The notes: generated from the letters alone by a model not told the origin. A DNA stretch of 64,000 nt from Myxococcus stipitatus (GCF_037414475.1 NZ_CP147913.1:992001-1056000), one strand, 5' to 3'. Shown: positions 1-9,212, counted from the first letter of the stretch. A program made the numbers and translations.

Positions 1-530
1 GCCTGTCCATCTGCCACAACCTGGTGACGGCGCTGGGCGGCGAAATCCGCGTGCGCAGCAGCCCCGGCAAGGGCTCCACGTTCCAGGTGCTCCTGCCCGC
101 CTCCGAACAGCCTCGCGCGGAGCCGGAGCCGCTCGTCATGGAGACGCCCGCCGTGGAGAAGCGCGGCCGGCTGCTCGTCGTGGATGACGAGCCCCTGGTC
201 TGCACCGCGCTGGGCCGCACGCTGCGCCCTCACCACGACGTCACGCTCGCCACGCGCGCCCAGGACGCGCTGGAGCGCATCGAAGCGGGCGAACACTACG
301 ACGTCGTCTTCTGCGACCTGATGATGCCGGGCATGAGCGGCATGGACTTCTACTCCACCCTCCTGAAGCGCCATCCGGACCAGGCCCGCCGCGTCGTCTT
401 CCTCACCGGCGGTGCGGTGACACCTCAGGCGCGCGCATTCCTGGAAACCATCACCAGCCCCCATATCGAGAAGCCCTTCGCGGGCCGCGAGCTCCTGTCC
501 TTGGTGCAAGAACGATTGGCTCGTGTCTGA
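1..530 (+). CDS. Hybrid sensor histidine kinase, C-terminal part (left-truncated)
   Basis: The reading frame is open from the left edge (first whole codon at 3). The first ~35 codons give the end of a HATPase_c domain: the G2-box style LSICHNLVTALGGEI followed by SSPGKGSTF and a final beta strand. A short linker leads to a complete receiver domain with the acidic pair in VVDDEP, the phospho-acceptor Asp in FCDLMMPGMSG, the FLTGG Thr strand and the EKPF Lys. The protein is therefore a hybrid kinase that ends with its own receiver; sensing and dimerisation parts lie outside the window. The signal and partner cannot be inferred. Confidence 0.9.
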   Translation, partial: LSICHNLVTALGGEIRVRSSPGKGSTFQVLLPASEQPRAEPEPLVMETPAVEKRGRLLVVDDEPLVCTALGRTLRPHHDVTLATRAQDALERIEAGEHYDVVFCDLMMPGMSGMDFYSTLLKRHPDQARRVVFLTGGAVTPQARAFLETITSPHIEKPFAGRELLSLVQERLARV

Positions 531-860
531 TCCGGGTCAGTGTCCACCTGTGGAAGAATCGGACAGGCACACTCCCTGGCTGTCCATCAATTCCCCAGCG
601 CTTCCACGGCCCTGCCCAAGCAGCGTCCCACGACACCCTCGCAAGTCCGCATATTGATTGAGCTCAAACTAAATCCCTCGTCCAAAGGTGCGGGACTCCT
701 GAAGATTTTCCAGGGTGGAAGGGCGGGTTCGCGGGCTGGTACGCGGGTTGCTCTCTGGCTAACGCGCCGCACCGAGGAGTCCTCGTGAGCGGCTGAGTCG
801 AGCGGTGTCCGGGCAGGCCGGGGGCCGTTCGGTTCCCGGGTTCGCTTGGAGGCTCTTGGC
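531..860. other. Intergenic, 330 bases, no gene seen
   Basis: No convincing coding region on either strand. The stretch around 640-700 is locally A/T-richer and is a plausible place for the opgG promoter, but no clear -35/-10 pair stands out. No strong hairpin follows the kinase stop. Confidence 0.5.
848..852 (+). promoter_or_regulatory. Shine-Dalgarno of opgG (decides start)
   Basis: GGAGG ends 8 bases before the GTG at 861, which supports that start over the upstream TTG at 846 or the downstream ATG at 879. Confidence 0.6.
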
Positions 861-2453
861 GTGACGTTGGACAGGAACATGCGACGTGGGGTGCGCGCGG
901 CGTGCGTGCGGTGGCTGGGGGTGGCGATGGTGGCCTCGGCCAGCACGGCGTGCGCGGCCTCCACCGCTCCGGCCTCGGCGGCGCGTGGCGCCCAGCCCTT
1001 CACCGCGGACACCGTGGTGGAGCGCGCGAGGACGCGGGCGCAGGCGGCGTACCAGGAGCCGCGCTCGACGCTGCCTGAGAACTACAAACACCTGAGCTAC
1101 GACGCGTACCGCGACATCCGCTTCCGTCCGGAGAAGTCCGAGTGGCGCGCCGAGGGGCTCCCCTTCCAGGCGCAGTTCTTCCACCCGGGTTTCTTCTTCC
1201 AGTTCCCGGTGGCCATGAACGAGGTGTCCGGCGGCAAGTCCGCGCCGCTGCGCTTCTCGCCGGAGTTCTTCACGTACGGGCCGCTGGTGAAGCCCGGTCC
1301 GCTCAAGCAGGCGGATGGCTTCGCGGGCATGCGCCTCATGCACCCGCTCAACAGCCAGGAGTACTTCGACGAGCTGGTCGTGTTCCTGGGCGCCAGCTAC
1401 TTCCGCGCGCTGGGCAAGGGCAACCTGTATGGCCTGTCCGCGCGAGGCCTCGCCATCGACACGGCCACGTCGCGCTCGGAGGAGTTCCCCTCGTTCCGGG
1501 AGATGTGGCTGGAGAAGCCCGCGCCCGGCGCGGACCGCGTGGTGGTGCACGCGCTGATGGACAGCCCCAGCGTCACCGGCGCGTTCCGCTTCACGCTCAT
1601 CCCCGGGGACAACACGGTGATGGAGGTGGAGGCCACGCTGTTCGCGCGCAAGCCCGTGCAGCAGCTGGGCGTGGCGCCGCTGACGAGCATGTACATGTAC
1701 GGGGAGAACGACCGCGGCGGCTACGACGACTTCCGGCCGGAGGTGCACGACTCGGATGGCCTCTTCGTCTGGACGCGCGGCGGAGAGCAGCTCTGGCGGC
1801 CCCTGCAGAACCCCGCGCACGTCAACGTCTCCAGCTTCCAGCTGGACGGCGTGCGGGCCTTCGGCGTCCTCCAGCGCGACACGGCCTTCACCAGCTACGA
1901 GGACCTGGAGGCTCACTACGAGCGCCGCCCCAGCGCGTGGGTGGAGCCGGTGGGCGAATGGGGTCCGGGCGTGGTGCGGCTGGTGGAGCTGCCGACGCCC
2001 GACGAGACCAACGACAACATCGTCGCCTTCTGGGTGCCCCAGGAGCCGCTCGTCCCCGGCAAACCCCTGCGCGTCGCCTACAAGCTGCACTGGGGTTCGC
2101 GCTCGCCGTGGCCCAAGACGGGCGCTTCCGTGGTCAGCACGCGCGTGGACGCGGGCGATTCATGGAAGGGCGCGAAGCTGAAGGACACGCCCAGCATGCG
2201 GCGCTTCGTCATCGACTTTTCACCGTCGCCCTCTCCGGACGCGGAGGGTGATGCACCGGTGGAGGCCGTGGTCAGCGCCTCCTCGGGCCAGGTGCTGCGT
2301 CCGCATGTGACACGACACACGCCCACCGGAGGGTGGCGGGCCACCTTCGAGCTGCACCCCGCCGCCCCCGCTGCCCCCACCGAGCTCCGCGCGTTCCTCA
2401 AGCGCGGCTCGGAGACCCTCACCGAGACCTGGAGCTACCTGTGGATTCCGTGA
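861..2453 (+). CDS. opgG: Glucan biosynthesis protein OpgG/MdoG family
   Basis: Periplasmic protein needed for making the beta-glucan backbone of osmoregulated periplasmic glucans, acting after OpgH. The N-terminus has a basic stretch (MRRGVRAACVRWLG) and hydrophobic/small residues ending near ARGAQPF, a probable signal peptide. Then follows the OpgG/D fold with family-typical blocks such as LSYDAYRDIRFRP, LPFQAQFFHPG, SSYF-like GASYFRALGKG, YGLSARGLAIDT, and SMYMYGENDR plus SDGLFVWTRGGEQLWRPL. About 530 residues, the usual length. The stop overlaps the next gene by a GTGA junction, and opgH follows it, so this is an opg operon. The OpgG versus OpgD assignment rests on the neighbour. Confidence 0.92.
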   Translation: MTLDRNMRRGVRAACVRWLGVAMVASASTACAASTAPASAARGAQPFTADTVVERARTRAQAAYQEPRSTLPENYKHLSYDAYRDIRFRPEKSEWRAEGLPFQAQFFHPGFFFQFPVAMNEVSGGKSAPLRFSPEFFTYGPLVKPGPLKQADGFAGMRLMHPLNSQEYFDELVVFLGASYFRALGKGNLYGLSARGLAIDTATSRSEEFPSFREMWLEKPAPGADRVVVHALMDSPSVTGAFRFTLIPGDNTVMEVEATLFARKPVQQLGVAPLTSMYMYGENDRGGYDDFRPEVHDSDGLFVWTRGGEQLWRPLQNPAHVNVSSFQLDGVRAFGVLQRDTAFTSYEDLEAHYERRPSAWVEPVGEWGPGVVRLVELPTPDETNDNIVAFWVPQEPLVPGKPLRVAYKLHWGSRSPWPKTGASVVSTRVDAGDSWKGAKLKDTPSMRRFVIDFSPSPSPDAEGDAPVEAVVSASSGQVLRPHVTRHTPTGGWRATFELHPAAPAAPTELRAFLKRGSETLTETWSYLWIP

Positions 2454-2944
2454 CGACGATGTCCCCTTGCGCCTCCGTCCCGACCACCGCCTGGGCCCGC
2501 CCCGCGCCGCGAGCGATGCTCGACGCCTTCTTCCGGGGCTTCGGCTTCACCTCCGAGGCGGACCTGTCCGCGCTGGCCGCATGGGTGCTGGAAGGCCATG
2601 GCACCCACGGGAACACGCCGCAGATGGGCGTGGCGCTGGCGCGCGCGCGCATGGAGGCGTGGCTTTCGGGGGTGCTCGGCGTGGAGCACGCGGGCCCGGG
2701 GCTCTTGGCCCGCGGCCGCGCGGCCTTCGTGCTGTGTGATGGCGCCAGCCGGGGCACGAAGCTGCTCACGCGGCCTTCGGTGCCGGAGGACTTCGTGCGC
2801 GCGGTGCGCCTGGCGGTGCCGGTGCCTGCTCCGGCGCAGCTCAGCAGCGTGATGCCCGAGCAGCGGCTGTCGCTGTGGCCGTTTGGTGGGCTCCTGCGCC
2901 GCATGTGGCGCGGAGCCTCGCCGGGCGTCCCCATCTCCCGCTGA
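2450..2944 (+). CDS. Unknown protein inserted between opgG and opgH
   Basis: The GTG at 2450 overlaps the opgG stop by four bases; an in-frame ATG lies at 2459. About 161-164 residues. The middle (LDAFFRGFGFTSEADLSALAAWVLEGHGTH) is probably helical; a second part carries FVLCDGASRGTKLLTRPSVPEDF, and the end is basic and hydrophobic (LWPFGGLLRRMWRG). No signal peptide and no family recognised. Position and translational coupling suggest a role linked to glucan synthesis, for instance an accessory or regulatory partner of the synthase; that is inference only. The reading frame runs cleanly to just before opgH. Confidence 0.7.
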   Translation: MTTMSPCASVPTTAWARPAPRAMLDAFFRGFGFTSEADLSALAAWVLEGHGTHGNTPQMGVALARARMEAWLSGVLGVEHAGPGLLARGRAAFVLCDGASRGTKLLTRPSVPEDFVRAVRLAVPVPAPAQLSSVMPEQRLSLWPFGGLLRRMWRGASPGVPISR

Positions 2945-2967
2945 GGCGGGAGACGCCGAGCCCCGCG

Positions 2968-4992
2968 ATGGAAGCCCACTCCTTCTCGCCCGAAAGCACC
3001 GGACCGAGGCGCGCCGCCGTCCTCGGCCTGGCGGCCGTCACCACCGTCATCGGGACGCGGGAGATGCACCGCCTGCTGAGCGCGCAAGGCACGTCCGCGC
3101 CAGAGGTCGTGCTGATGGTGCTCTTCGCGCTGTGCTTCGGCTGGATTGCCCTCTCCTTCTGGACGGCCGTCGCGGGCTTCCTGCAACTGCTGCTGGGCCC
3201 CCGTCTCCCGGGGCTGCGCTACCCCACGCCGGAGGAAGAGGCCCGTCCACTGGCGTCGCGAACGTCGGTGGTGATGCCCATCCACAACGAGGACCCGACG
3301 GCGGTCTTCGCCAACGTGCAGGCCACGTATGAATCCGTGGCGGCCACGGGGCACCTGGACGCCTTCGACTTCTACGTGCTGAGCGACTCCACGCGCGCGG
3401 AGGCGTGGGTGGCCGAGGAGCTGGCGTGGTCGGACCTGGTCCGCCGCGTGGGAGGCCAGGGGCGCATCTTCTACCGGCGGCGCACGGACAACACCGGGAA
3501 GAAGGCTGGCAACCTCGGCGACTTCTGCGAGCGGTGGGGCCGCCGCTACGACTTCACGGTGGTGCTGGACGCCGACAGCCTGATGGACGGCCGCACGCTC
3601 GTGAAGATGGCGCGGCTGATGGAGCTCAATCCCCGCGCGGGCATCCTCCAGGCCCCTCCCATGTGCGTGGGCCGCACGACGCTGTTCGCGCGTCTCCAGC
3701 AGTTCGCGGGCCGGGTGTACGGCCCCGTCGTCGCGGCGGGCGCGGCGGCGTGGCAGCTGGGCGAGTCCAACTACTGGGGCCACAACGCCATCCTCCGCAC
3801 GGAGGCGTTCATCAACCACTGCGGCCTGCCCGTGCTGCCCGGCAAGCAGCCCTTCGGCGGACACATCCTCAGCCACGACTTCGTCGAGGCGGCGCTGATG
3901 CGGCGCGCGGGCTACACGGTGTGGTTGGTGCCGGAGCTGGGGGGCAGCTACGAGCAGCCTCCGCCCAACCTCCTCGCCTACGCGCAGCGAGACAGGCGTT
4001 GGTGCCAGGGCAACCTCCAGCACCTGAGCCTGGTCCTGGCGGGCGGCCTGCATCCGCTCAGCCGCGCCCACTTCCTGATGGGCGTCATGTCGTATGTCGC
4101 CTCGCCGCTGTGGCTCCTGTTCCTGCTCTCCGGCCTGGCGGCGGCGCTGCATGACCGCTTCCTCCTGGACCCGCACATGCTGGAGACGCCGCACCTGGTC
4201 TTCGACGCCCCCGCCGCGCTGCGGCTGTTCGGCGTGTCCATGGCCATGCTGTTCGCGCCCAAGCTGATGGGGCTGACGCTGGCCCTGTTCCGCCCGGGCG
4301 AGGCGGCGCGGATGGGGGGCCGGGTGAGGTTGGTGCTGAGCGTGCTCGCGGAGAGTGTCCTCGCGTCGCTGCTCGCGCCGGTGATGATGCTGTTCCAGTC
4401 GCACTTCGTCTTCGGGACGCTCCTGGGCTACCGGGTGAACTGGTCCAGCCAGCAGCGCGAGGACGCGGACCTGCCGTGGTCCGAGGCGGCGCGCCGTCAC
4501 GCGGCGCATGTCGCGGTGGGCGTGGGCGTCGTCGCCGTGGCGGCCCTGGTGTCCTCGTCGCTGGTGGCCTGGCTGATGCCCGTCGTCGTGGGGCTGCTCC
4601 TGTCGATTCCCCTCACGGTGCTCACCGCGCGCGCCTCGCTGGGGACGTGGGCCGCGCGCCGGGGCCTGTTCCTGCTTCCCGAGGAGACGGAGCCGCCCGA
4701 GGTGCTCGAGCGCGCGCAGTCCCTCTGCGAGGAGAACGCGGCCGAGTCCGTGGACGATGCCGTGGAGCGGGTGCTCTCCGACACGAAGACCCACGCGCTG
4801 CACCTGGCGCTGCTGGAGTCCCAGCCCGAGCTCATCCGGGACTCCGCGCCCGCGGCCCTCGAGTCCGCGCGCCGCAAGCTGCTCGGAGGTGTTCCCGAGC
4901 CCCTCTCCGCGCAGGAGAAGGTCGCGGCCCTGCTGGACATCGACACGCTGAGCGAGGCGCGCGAGCAGCGCCTGACGCGCACCGTGTCCTGA
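2968..4992 (+). CDS. opgH: Glucans biosynthesis glucosyltransferase OpgH/MdoH
   Basis: Inner-membrane family 2 glucosyltransferase that polymerises the linear beta-1,2 glucan backbone from UDP-glucose. Seen: two N-terminal membrane segments, then the GT2 domain with VVMPIHNEDP, the first acidic site near YVLSDSTR, the DxD-type LDADSLMDG, GHNAILR, the catalytic Asp region SHDFVEAALMRRAG and the QRDRRWCQGN motif, followed by several C-terminal membrane helices and a cytoplasmic tail. About 674 residues, shorter than the ~850 of E. coli OpgH, mainly at the N-terminus. The ATG at 2968 was chosen over an upstream ATG at 2875, which would overlap the preceding gene. It ends 12 bases before a convergent gene. 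Confidence 0.93.
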   Translation: MEAHSFSPESTGPRRAAVLGLAAVTTVIGTREMHRLLSAQGTSAPEVVLMVLFALCFGWIALSFWTAVAGFLQLLLGPRLPGLRYPTPEEEARPLASRTSVVMPIHNEDPTAVFANVQATYESVAATGHLDAFDFYVLSDSTRAEAWVAEELAWSDLVRRVGGQGRIFYRRRTDNTGKKAGNLGDFCERWGRRYDFTVVLDADSLMDGRTLVKMARLMELNPRAGILQAPPMCVGRTTLFARLQQFAGRVYGPVVAAGAAAWQLGESNYWGHNAILRTEAFINHCGLPVLPGKQPFGGHILSHDFVEAALMRRAGYTVWLVPELGGSYEQPPPNLLAYAQRDRRWCQGNLQHLSLVLAGGLHPLSRAHFLMGVMSYVASPLWLLFLLSGLAAALHDRFLLDPHMLETPHLVFDAPAALRLFGVSMAMLFAPKLMGLTLALFRPGEAARMGGRVRLVLSVLAESVLASLLAPVMMLFQSHFVFGTLLGYRVNWSSQQREDADLPWSEAARRHAAHVAVGVGVVAVAALVSSSLVAWLMPVVVGLLLSIPLTVLTARASLGTWAARRGLFLLPEETEPPEVLERAQSLCEENAAESVDDAVERVLSDTKTHALHLALLESQPELIRDSAPAALESARRKLLGGVPEPLSAQEKVAALLDIDTLSEAREQRLTRTVS

Positions 4993-5004
4993 CACGCGCG
5001 GACG

Positions 5005-6006
5005 TCAGGGCGTCGAATCCCTCAAGACGGCATCCAGCGGGAGCGAGCGCCCGGCCAGCGCGGTGCGGCGCACCTCCCGGTCCTCGAACCTGCATGACAT
5101 CAGCGCGCGTGCGCTGAAGCCCGCCGCGCGGGCCAGCCGGGAGAGCCGGGCCTTGAGCTCGCTGCGAGGAACCTTCTCCGTGGACGTCAGGCCCACGACG
5201 ATGCGGTTGGCCGTGGTCCGCGCATCGAAGGCGTGGAGCTGCGCGAAGCTGGCGCGCCACGTCTGGAACATCTCCGGATAGAGCGGATTGGGGGCGCGGT
5301 GCACGTTGCTCACCGCCACGCCTCCGGGCGCGAGCCTCGCGCGGACCGACTGGAGGAACTCCCACGTCGACAGCGCTCGGGGCGCGCCTCGGGGGCCGAA
5401 GGCATCCAGGAGGATGACGTCGTACGCGGGCCCGGGGGTTTCGAGGAAGCGCCGTCCGTCATCCAAGTGCGCGAGGAGCCGCGAATCTTCGCGCAAGCCC
5501 AGGTAGCGCCGGGCGATGTCGAGCACCTCCGCGTCGCAGTCCACCGCGTCGATGTGCGCCTCGGGGTACGCGGCGCGAAGGAACATGGGCAGCGCGCCTC
5601 CGCCCACCCCCACCATCAGGATGCGCCGGGGCTCGCTCACGAAGGCCACGCCGCCAATCATCCCCTGGGTGTATTCGAGCTCCAGCCGCAGCGGGTAGCC
5701 GGGCCGCACCACGCTCTGGAAGGCGCTGTCCCGGCCGAACTGGAGATAGCGCCGGCCCCCGCTGTCCTCGCTGACGATGCAGCGATAGGCGCCGGGCCGG
5801 CCCATGTACAGCACGGTGCGCGGCTGCGACAGCCACCGGAACACGCGCGACAGGTAGCGCCGCGAGCGAGACCGGCGGCCGCCATCCAACACGAGGCCCA
5901 GCGAGGCGCCCTCACGCGAGAGCACCCGCGCCCAGGGAGCCTCGCGCCACCAGGGACGTCCCGCTCGAGGACACGCCCTCCAGGAGCCGCTGTCGCCCGC
6001 GCCCAC
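5005..6006 (-). CDS. Spermidine-synthase-like SAM-binding protein
   Basis: Carries the aminopropyltransferase/methyltransferase fold: YLQFGRDSAFQS, a Gly-rich SAM loop (MVGVGGGALPMFLR), the acidic end of strand 2 (IDAVDCDAEVLDIAR), DDGRRFLE and YDVILLDAFGP, then VSNVH. About 333 residues from a GTG at 6006, 5 bases after the preceding aminopeptidase stop, so co-transcribed with it. The usual polyamine-site residues are not obvious, so true spermidine synthesis is doubtful; related proteins are often unassigned methyltransferases. The start is uncertain since the first 60 residues are Arg-rich and poorly conserved in type. Confidence 0.75.
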   Translation of the reverse strand: MGAGDSGSWRACPRAGRPWWREAPWARVLSREGASLGLVLDGGRRSRSRRYLSRVFRWLSQPRTVLYMGRPGAYRCIVSEDSGGRRYLQFGRDSAFQSVVRPGYPLRLELEYTQGMIGGVAFVSEPRRILMVGVGGGALPMFLRAAYPEAHIDAVDCDAEVLDIARRYLGLREDSRLLAHLDDGRRFLETPGPAYDVILLDAFGPRGAPRALSTWEFLQSVRARLAPGGVAVSNVHRAPNPLYPEMFQTWRASFAQLHAFDARTTANRIVVGLTSTEKVPRSELKARLSRLARAAGFSARALMSCRFEDREVRRTALAGRSLPLDAVLRDSTP

Positions 6007-6011
6007 GATGA

Positions 6012-7340
6012 CTAGGCGAAGAAGCGGCGGAGCACGGCCACCATGGACGCCACGTCGGCCGCACACGCCATCTCGCGGATGGAGTGCATGGACAACATGG
6101 GGTTGCCCACGTCGACGGTGCGGATGCCGAGCTGTCCGGCGGAGATGGGGCCGATGGTGCTGCCGCAACCCAGGTCCGTGCGCGTGACGAAGTGCTGCGG
6201 CGTGACTCCCACCGAGCGGCACAGCGAGGCGAAGTAGGCCCACGACTCGCCGTCGGTGGCGTAGGACTGGTTCACGTTCGACTTGATGACGGGGCCCGCG
6301 CCCATCTGCGGCTGGTGCTTGGGCTCATGCAGCGCCGCGTAGTTGGGATGAACCGCGTGCGCCATGTCCGCGCTCACCAGGAACGACTGGGCCATGGCGC
6401 GGTGGAACGCGTCGGGCTTGCCGTCCGAGTGCGACAGGGTGATGCGCTCCAAGAGCGACCGCAGGAACGGAGACGCGGCGCCCTGCGCGCTGCGGCTGCC
6501 CACCTCCTCGTGGTCGAACAGGATGAGACCGCTGGTGGCCTCGCGCGACGCCGGCGCGGACAGCAGCGCGGACAGGCCCGAGTGGCAGCTCGCCAGGTTG
6601 TCCAGGCGAGGCGCGTGGAGGAACTCCGAGTGGGCCCCCGAGCGCGTCGACGGCTGCAAGTCGTAGAGGCACAAGTCGTAGCCGAGGATGAGCGAGGCCT
6701 CCGTCTTCACTCCACCGCGCGCCAGCTCGTTCACCAGCGCGGCCTTCAGGTCCACCTCGCCCGCGCTCTCCAGGCCCAGCACCGGCACCATGTGGTCCTG
6801 GGCGTTGAGCTTCAGGCCGTCCGTGTTCACTCCGCGGTTGAGGTGGATGGCCAGGTTCGGCACGCGCAGCAGCGGCTTGCGGAAGTCCACCAGGTAGCCG
6901 CGCGGCACGCCGCCCTTGCCCCCCTTCCCTCCCTCCATCACCACCACGCGGCCCGCGAGCGACAAGTCGCGGTCCGTCCAGGTGTGCAGCAGCACGCCGC
7001 CGTACACCTCGACGCCCAGCTGCTGGTAGCCGTTCTTCGCGACCTGCGCGTGGGGCTTGAGCCTCAGGTTGGGCGAGTCCGTGTGGGCGCCGACCAGCCG
7101 GAAGCCCGCGCGGTCTGCGGGCGTCGTGCCGAGCTGGAAGGCCGCGATGCTGGTGTCGCCTCGCGTGACGAAGACGCGCTCGCCCGGCGTCAGCGACCAG
7201 GACTCGCGCTCATCCAGGGCGCGGTAACCCGCCTGCTCCAGCCGGCGGGCCGTCTCACGCACCGCATGGTACGGCGTGGGCGAGGCGTCGATGTACGCGA
7301 GCAGGTCATTGGCGAGGGCATCGGTATCGGTCGGGCTCAT
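6012..7340 (-). CDS. apeB: M18 family aminopeptidase (aspartyl aminopeptidase type)
   Basis: Cytosolic dinuclear zinc peptidase removing N-terminal residues, usually Asp/Glu, from peptides. Seen: the family start YIDASPTPYHAV, the first metal His in VGAHTDSPNLRLKP, the bridging acidic cluster FDHEEVGSRSAQGA, DMAHAVHPNY with the next ligands, the GCGSTIGPISAG loop and the C-terminal MHSIREM His. 442 residues, normal for M18. It lies between a 2OG-oxygenase-like gene (45 bases upstream) and the methyltransferase-like gene (5 bases downstream), all leftward, so probably one operon. No signal peptide. Confidence 0.93.
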   Translation of the reverse strand: MSPTDTDALANDLLAYIDASPTPYHAVRETARRLEQAGYRALDERESWSLTPGERVFVTRGDTSIAAFQLGTTPADRAGFRLVGAHTDSPNLRLKPHAQVAKNGYQQLGVEVYGGVLLHTWTDRDLSLAGRVVVMEGGKGGKGGVPRGYLVDFRKPLLRVPNLAIHLNRGVNTDGLKLNAQDHMVPVLGLESAGEVDLKAALVNELARGGVKTEASLILGYDLCLYDLQPSTRSGAHSEFLHAPRLDNLASCHSGLSALLSAPASREATSGLILFDHEEVGSRSAQGAASPFLRSLLERITLSHSDGKPDAFHRAMAQSFLVSADMAHAVHPNYAALHEPKHQPQMGAGPVIKSNVNQSYATDGESWAYFASLCRSVGVTPQHFVTRTDLGCGSTIGPISAGQLGIRTVDVGNPMLSMHSIREMACAADVASMVAVLRRFFA

Positions 7341-7385
7341 GTCGACCCGAAGCTAACTCCGACCGGGCGCCGCGCCACGTCCGAA

Positions 7386-8195
7386 TCACGCCCTCCGAGC
7401 GGGCGGACGGGCTCCCGACAGTCCCGGGGGCGTCACCGTCGAGGACGGCTTCGCCTGGGGCGCCGCGTCCAGGAACGTCCCCAGGAGCACCCACCTCCGG
7501 GCCTCGGACTCCGCGCCGCGCCGGGCGAGCAGGGGCGTCGTGTAGTGCCAGAAGGGCAGGCGGTACACGGTGACTCCCCCCACCGTGCTCACCTTCGTCA
7601 TCTCCGAGAGGTGTCCGTCCTTCTCGTAGACCAGGTACTGGTGGTCCACCCCTGGCATCGTGAGGCTCAGGTGCATGTCCACGTAGCCGTCGCGAGCCTC
7701 GGCCTCCTCGGGGTGGTGGTCGTTGTGCGGGCCGGAGTAGTCGCCGGGCCCGTAGCACAACACCTGGATGCCCCAGCCCCGGCGCAGCACCCGACCACTG
7801 ACGGCGGCGGCGAACGCGGCGAACGTCTCCGAGCGCAGCATCGTGGTGAGCCCCACCGCCTCCGCCGCGCGCCAGGAGCGCGAGCGCCGATTCTCCAGGA
7901 GCGCCGTTCGCACCCGCACCGTCTTGGGCAGGAGCTCCATGTAGTTCATCGTCATCCCGGAGATGGAGTCCGCGGGGATGGGGTCCTCCATGGGCACCAC
8001 CAGCTCGCTCAGGGCCTTGTCCAGCGCATCCCGGCAGGCGGCCGCCCGGTCCGCGTCCACCACCCCCTGAAGCGAGACGAAACGGCGCGCCGGGTCCAGC
8101 AGCGCCCCTGACACAGCCTTGTCACGCCCGTCGAGGATGCGGCGGCCCTTGGCGGTGAGGAGGTCTGCGAACTCGGAGGGGAAGAGCTTCTTCAT
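7386..8195 (-). CDS. Probable 2-oxoglutarate/Fe(II) oxygenase-like protein
   Basis: About 269 residues; ATG at 8195 used, with an in-frame GTG at 8213 also possible. The centre has GPGDYSGPHNDHHPEE, in which HND fits the H-x-D iron motif, then DMHLSLTMPGVDHQYLVYE, a beta-rich part, FWHYTTPL as candidate distal His and ARRWVLLGTF where an Arg would bind 2-oxoglutarate. This order matches the jelly-roll dioxygenases, but overall similarity is only by motif and the substrate is unknown. The C-terminal ~25 residues are Pro/Arg-rich and probably disordered. It leads the operon with the aminopeptidase. Confidence 0.55.
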   Translation of the reverse strand: MKKLFPSEFADLLTAKGRRILDGRDKAVSGALLDPARRFVSLQGVVDADRAAACRDALDKALSELVVPMEDPIPADSISGMTMNYMELLPKTVRVRTALLENRRSRSWRAAEAVGLTTMLRSETFAAFAAAVSGRVLRRGWGIQVLCYGPGDYSGPHNDHHPEEAEARDGYVDMHLSLTMPGVDHQYLVYEKDGHLSEMTKVSTVGGVTVYRLPFWHYTTPLLARRGAESEARRWVLLGTFLDAAPQAKPSSTVTPPGLSGARPPARRA

Positions 8196-8331
8196 GGCGG
8201 TGTCCAAGGACACCCGGCTCGACTCGAACCGGGATGCAGGGCTCTCGCATACGGCTTCACGGACCGCTTGTCCTGCGGAAATACGCGCGCCTCCCTGCTC
8301 GCCCGTGCCCCCTCCGGCTCATGACGGCTGT

Positions 8332-8341
8332 GTGACGTCAC
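8332..8341. promoter_or_regulatory. Palindrome, possible operator
   Basis: GTGACGTCAC is a perfect 10-base palindrome, flanked by GACG (8323-8326) and CGTC (8343-8346), in the divergent region between the oxygenase-like gene and the gene at 8468. A dimeric regulator site is possible; nothing identifies the protein. Confidence 0.3.
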
Positions 8342-8467
8342 GCGTCAGCATGTCTCGGTGAAACATCCTGCTTCGGAGATTGCGGTCAAATTTCAGTGGA
8401 GGGACAACCTTTCCGAGCCCCCCGCGATAACCCAATGATTCGCCGAATCCCGGAGACTCCCCCAGGC

Positions 8468-9187
8468 ATGGATCCGATCCGCAACCGTTCTCGCGTCGTC
8501 ACGTCGAACCCGTCCACGTCCCTCCAGCCGCAGGCGGAGGCGAAGCAGGCCGCGGCTCCGGCCAAGGCCAACGCGGTGGGGCACACCCAGCTCAGCTCGT
8601 TCGAGGCCAAGGTCGGCACGCCCGGCCAGGCGCTGGCCACGCTGCCGGGCGCCTGGCGCGGGGGACCGGAGACCGAGGTGGGCAAGGCCGTGCAGGCCAT
8701 CTGGGACCGGATGAAGAACATGCCGGGGGCGGATGTCACCATCAAGGGTGACACCCCGGGGTCGCTGCTGGGCCGCGCCATCCTGGACGGCAAGAAGGTG
8801 ACGAACGAGCAGATCATCGCGATGTCCAAGATTTCGCTGGAGCAGCTGGCGACGGACCCCAAGGACCGCGAGAAGGTGCTGAAGAAGGTCCCCAACGCGC
8901 GCGAGCTGCCGGTGCACAAGTTCACCGTGGCGATGCTCTCCGCGGCGACGGGTGTGGACCCCAAGAAGCTGTCCGAGGCCTGCCCCGACCTGGGCCTCAC
9001 GGGTGCACCGGGCACCCCGCTGCTCTTCGCGGCGGACGGCGCGGGCCTCCAGCGCTCCACCGCGCTGCACGACTTCACGGACTACCTGCGTGGCGCGGGC
9101 CTCAAGGGCATGAACAAGGCCGTCTGGGGCGTGGAGAACCGCGTCCTGTCCGCCCTCGTCTCCGCGGTGGGCGGCGGCCGGTACTAA
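8468..9187 (+). CDS. Unknown protein, probably soluble and helical
   Basis: 239 residues from ATG 8468 (MDPIRNRSR); earlier in-frame starts at 8396 (GTG) and 8435 (ATG) exist, but GGAG near 8452 favours 8468. The first 50 residues are low complexity (Gln, Ala, Lys); the rest looks like a folded helical domain with ETEVGKAVQAIWDRMKNM and LATDPKDREKVLKKVPNA. No signal peptide, membrane segment or known catalytic motif. The similar N-terminal layout of unassigned myxobacterial proteins suggests a lineage-specific protein. A strong hairpin at 9213 closes the unit. Confidence 0.75.
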   Translation: MDPIRNRSRVVTSNPSTSLQPQAEAKQAAAPAKANAVGHTQLSSFEAKVGTPGQALATLPGAWRGGPETEVGKAVQAIWDRMKNMPGADVTIKGDTPGSLLGRAILDGKKVTNEQIIAMSKISLEQLATDPKDREKVLKKVPNARELPVHKFTVAMLSAATGVDPKKLSEACPDLGLTGAPGTPLLFAADGAGLQRSTALHDFTDYLRGAGLKGMNKAVWGVENRVLSALVSAVGGGRY

Positions 9188-9212
9188 CGCCGTCTGCTTG
9201 GCTTCACCCCAT

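Noticed and set aside
8205..8235. T-arm-like GGTTCGAGTC on the minus strand, possible tRNA
   Set aside because: No acceptor, D or anticodon arms around it and no CCA-compatible 3' end; only a 5-bp CCCGG/CCGGG stem.
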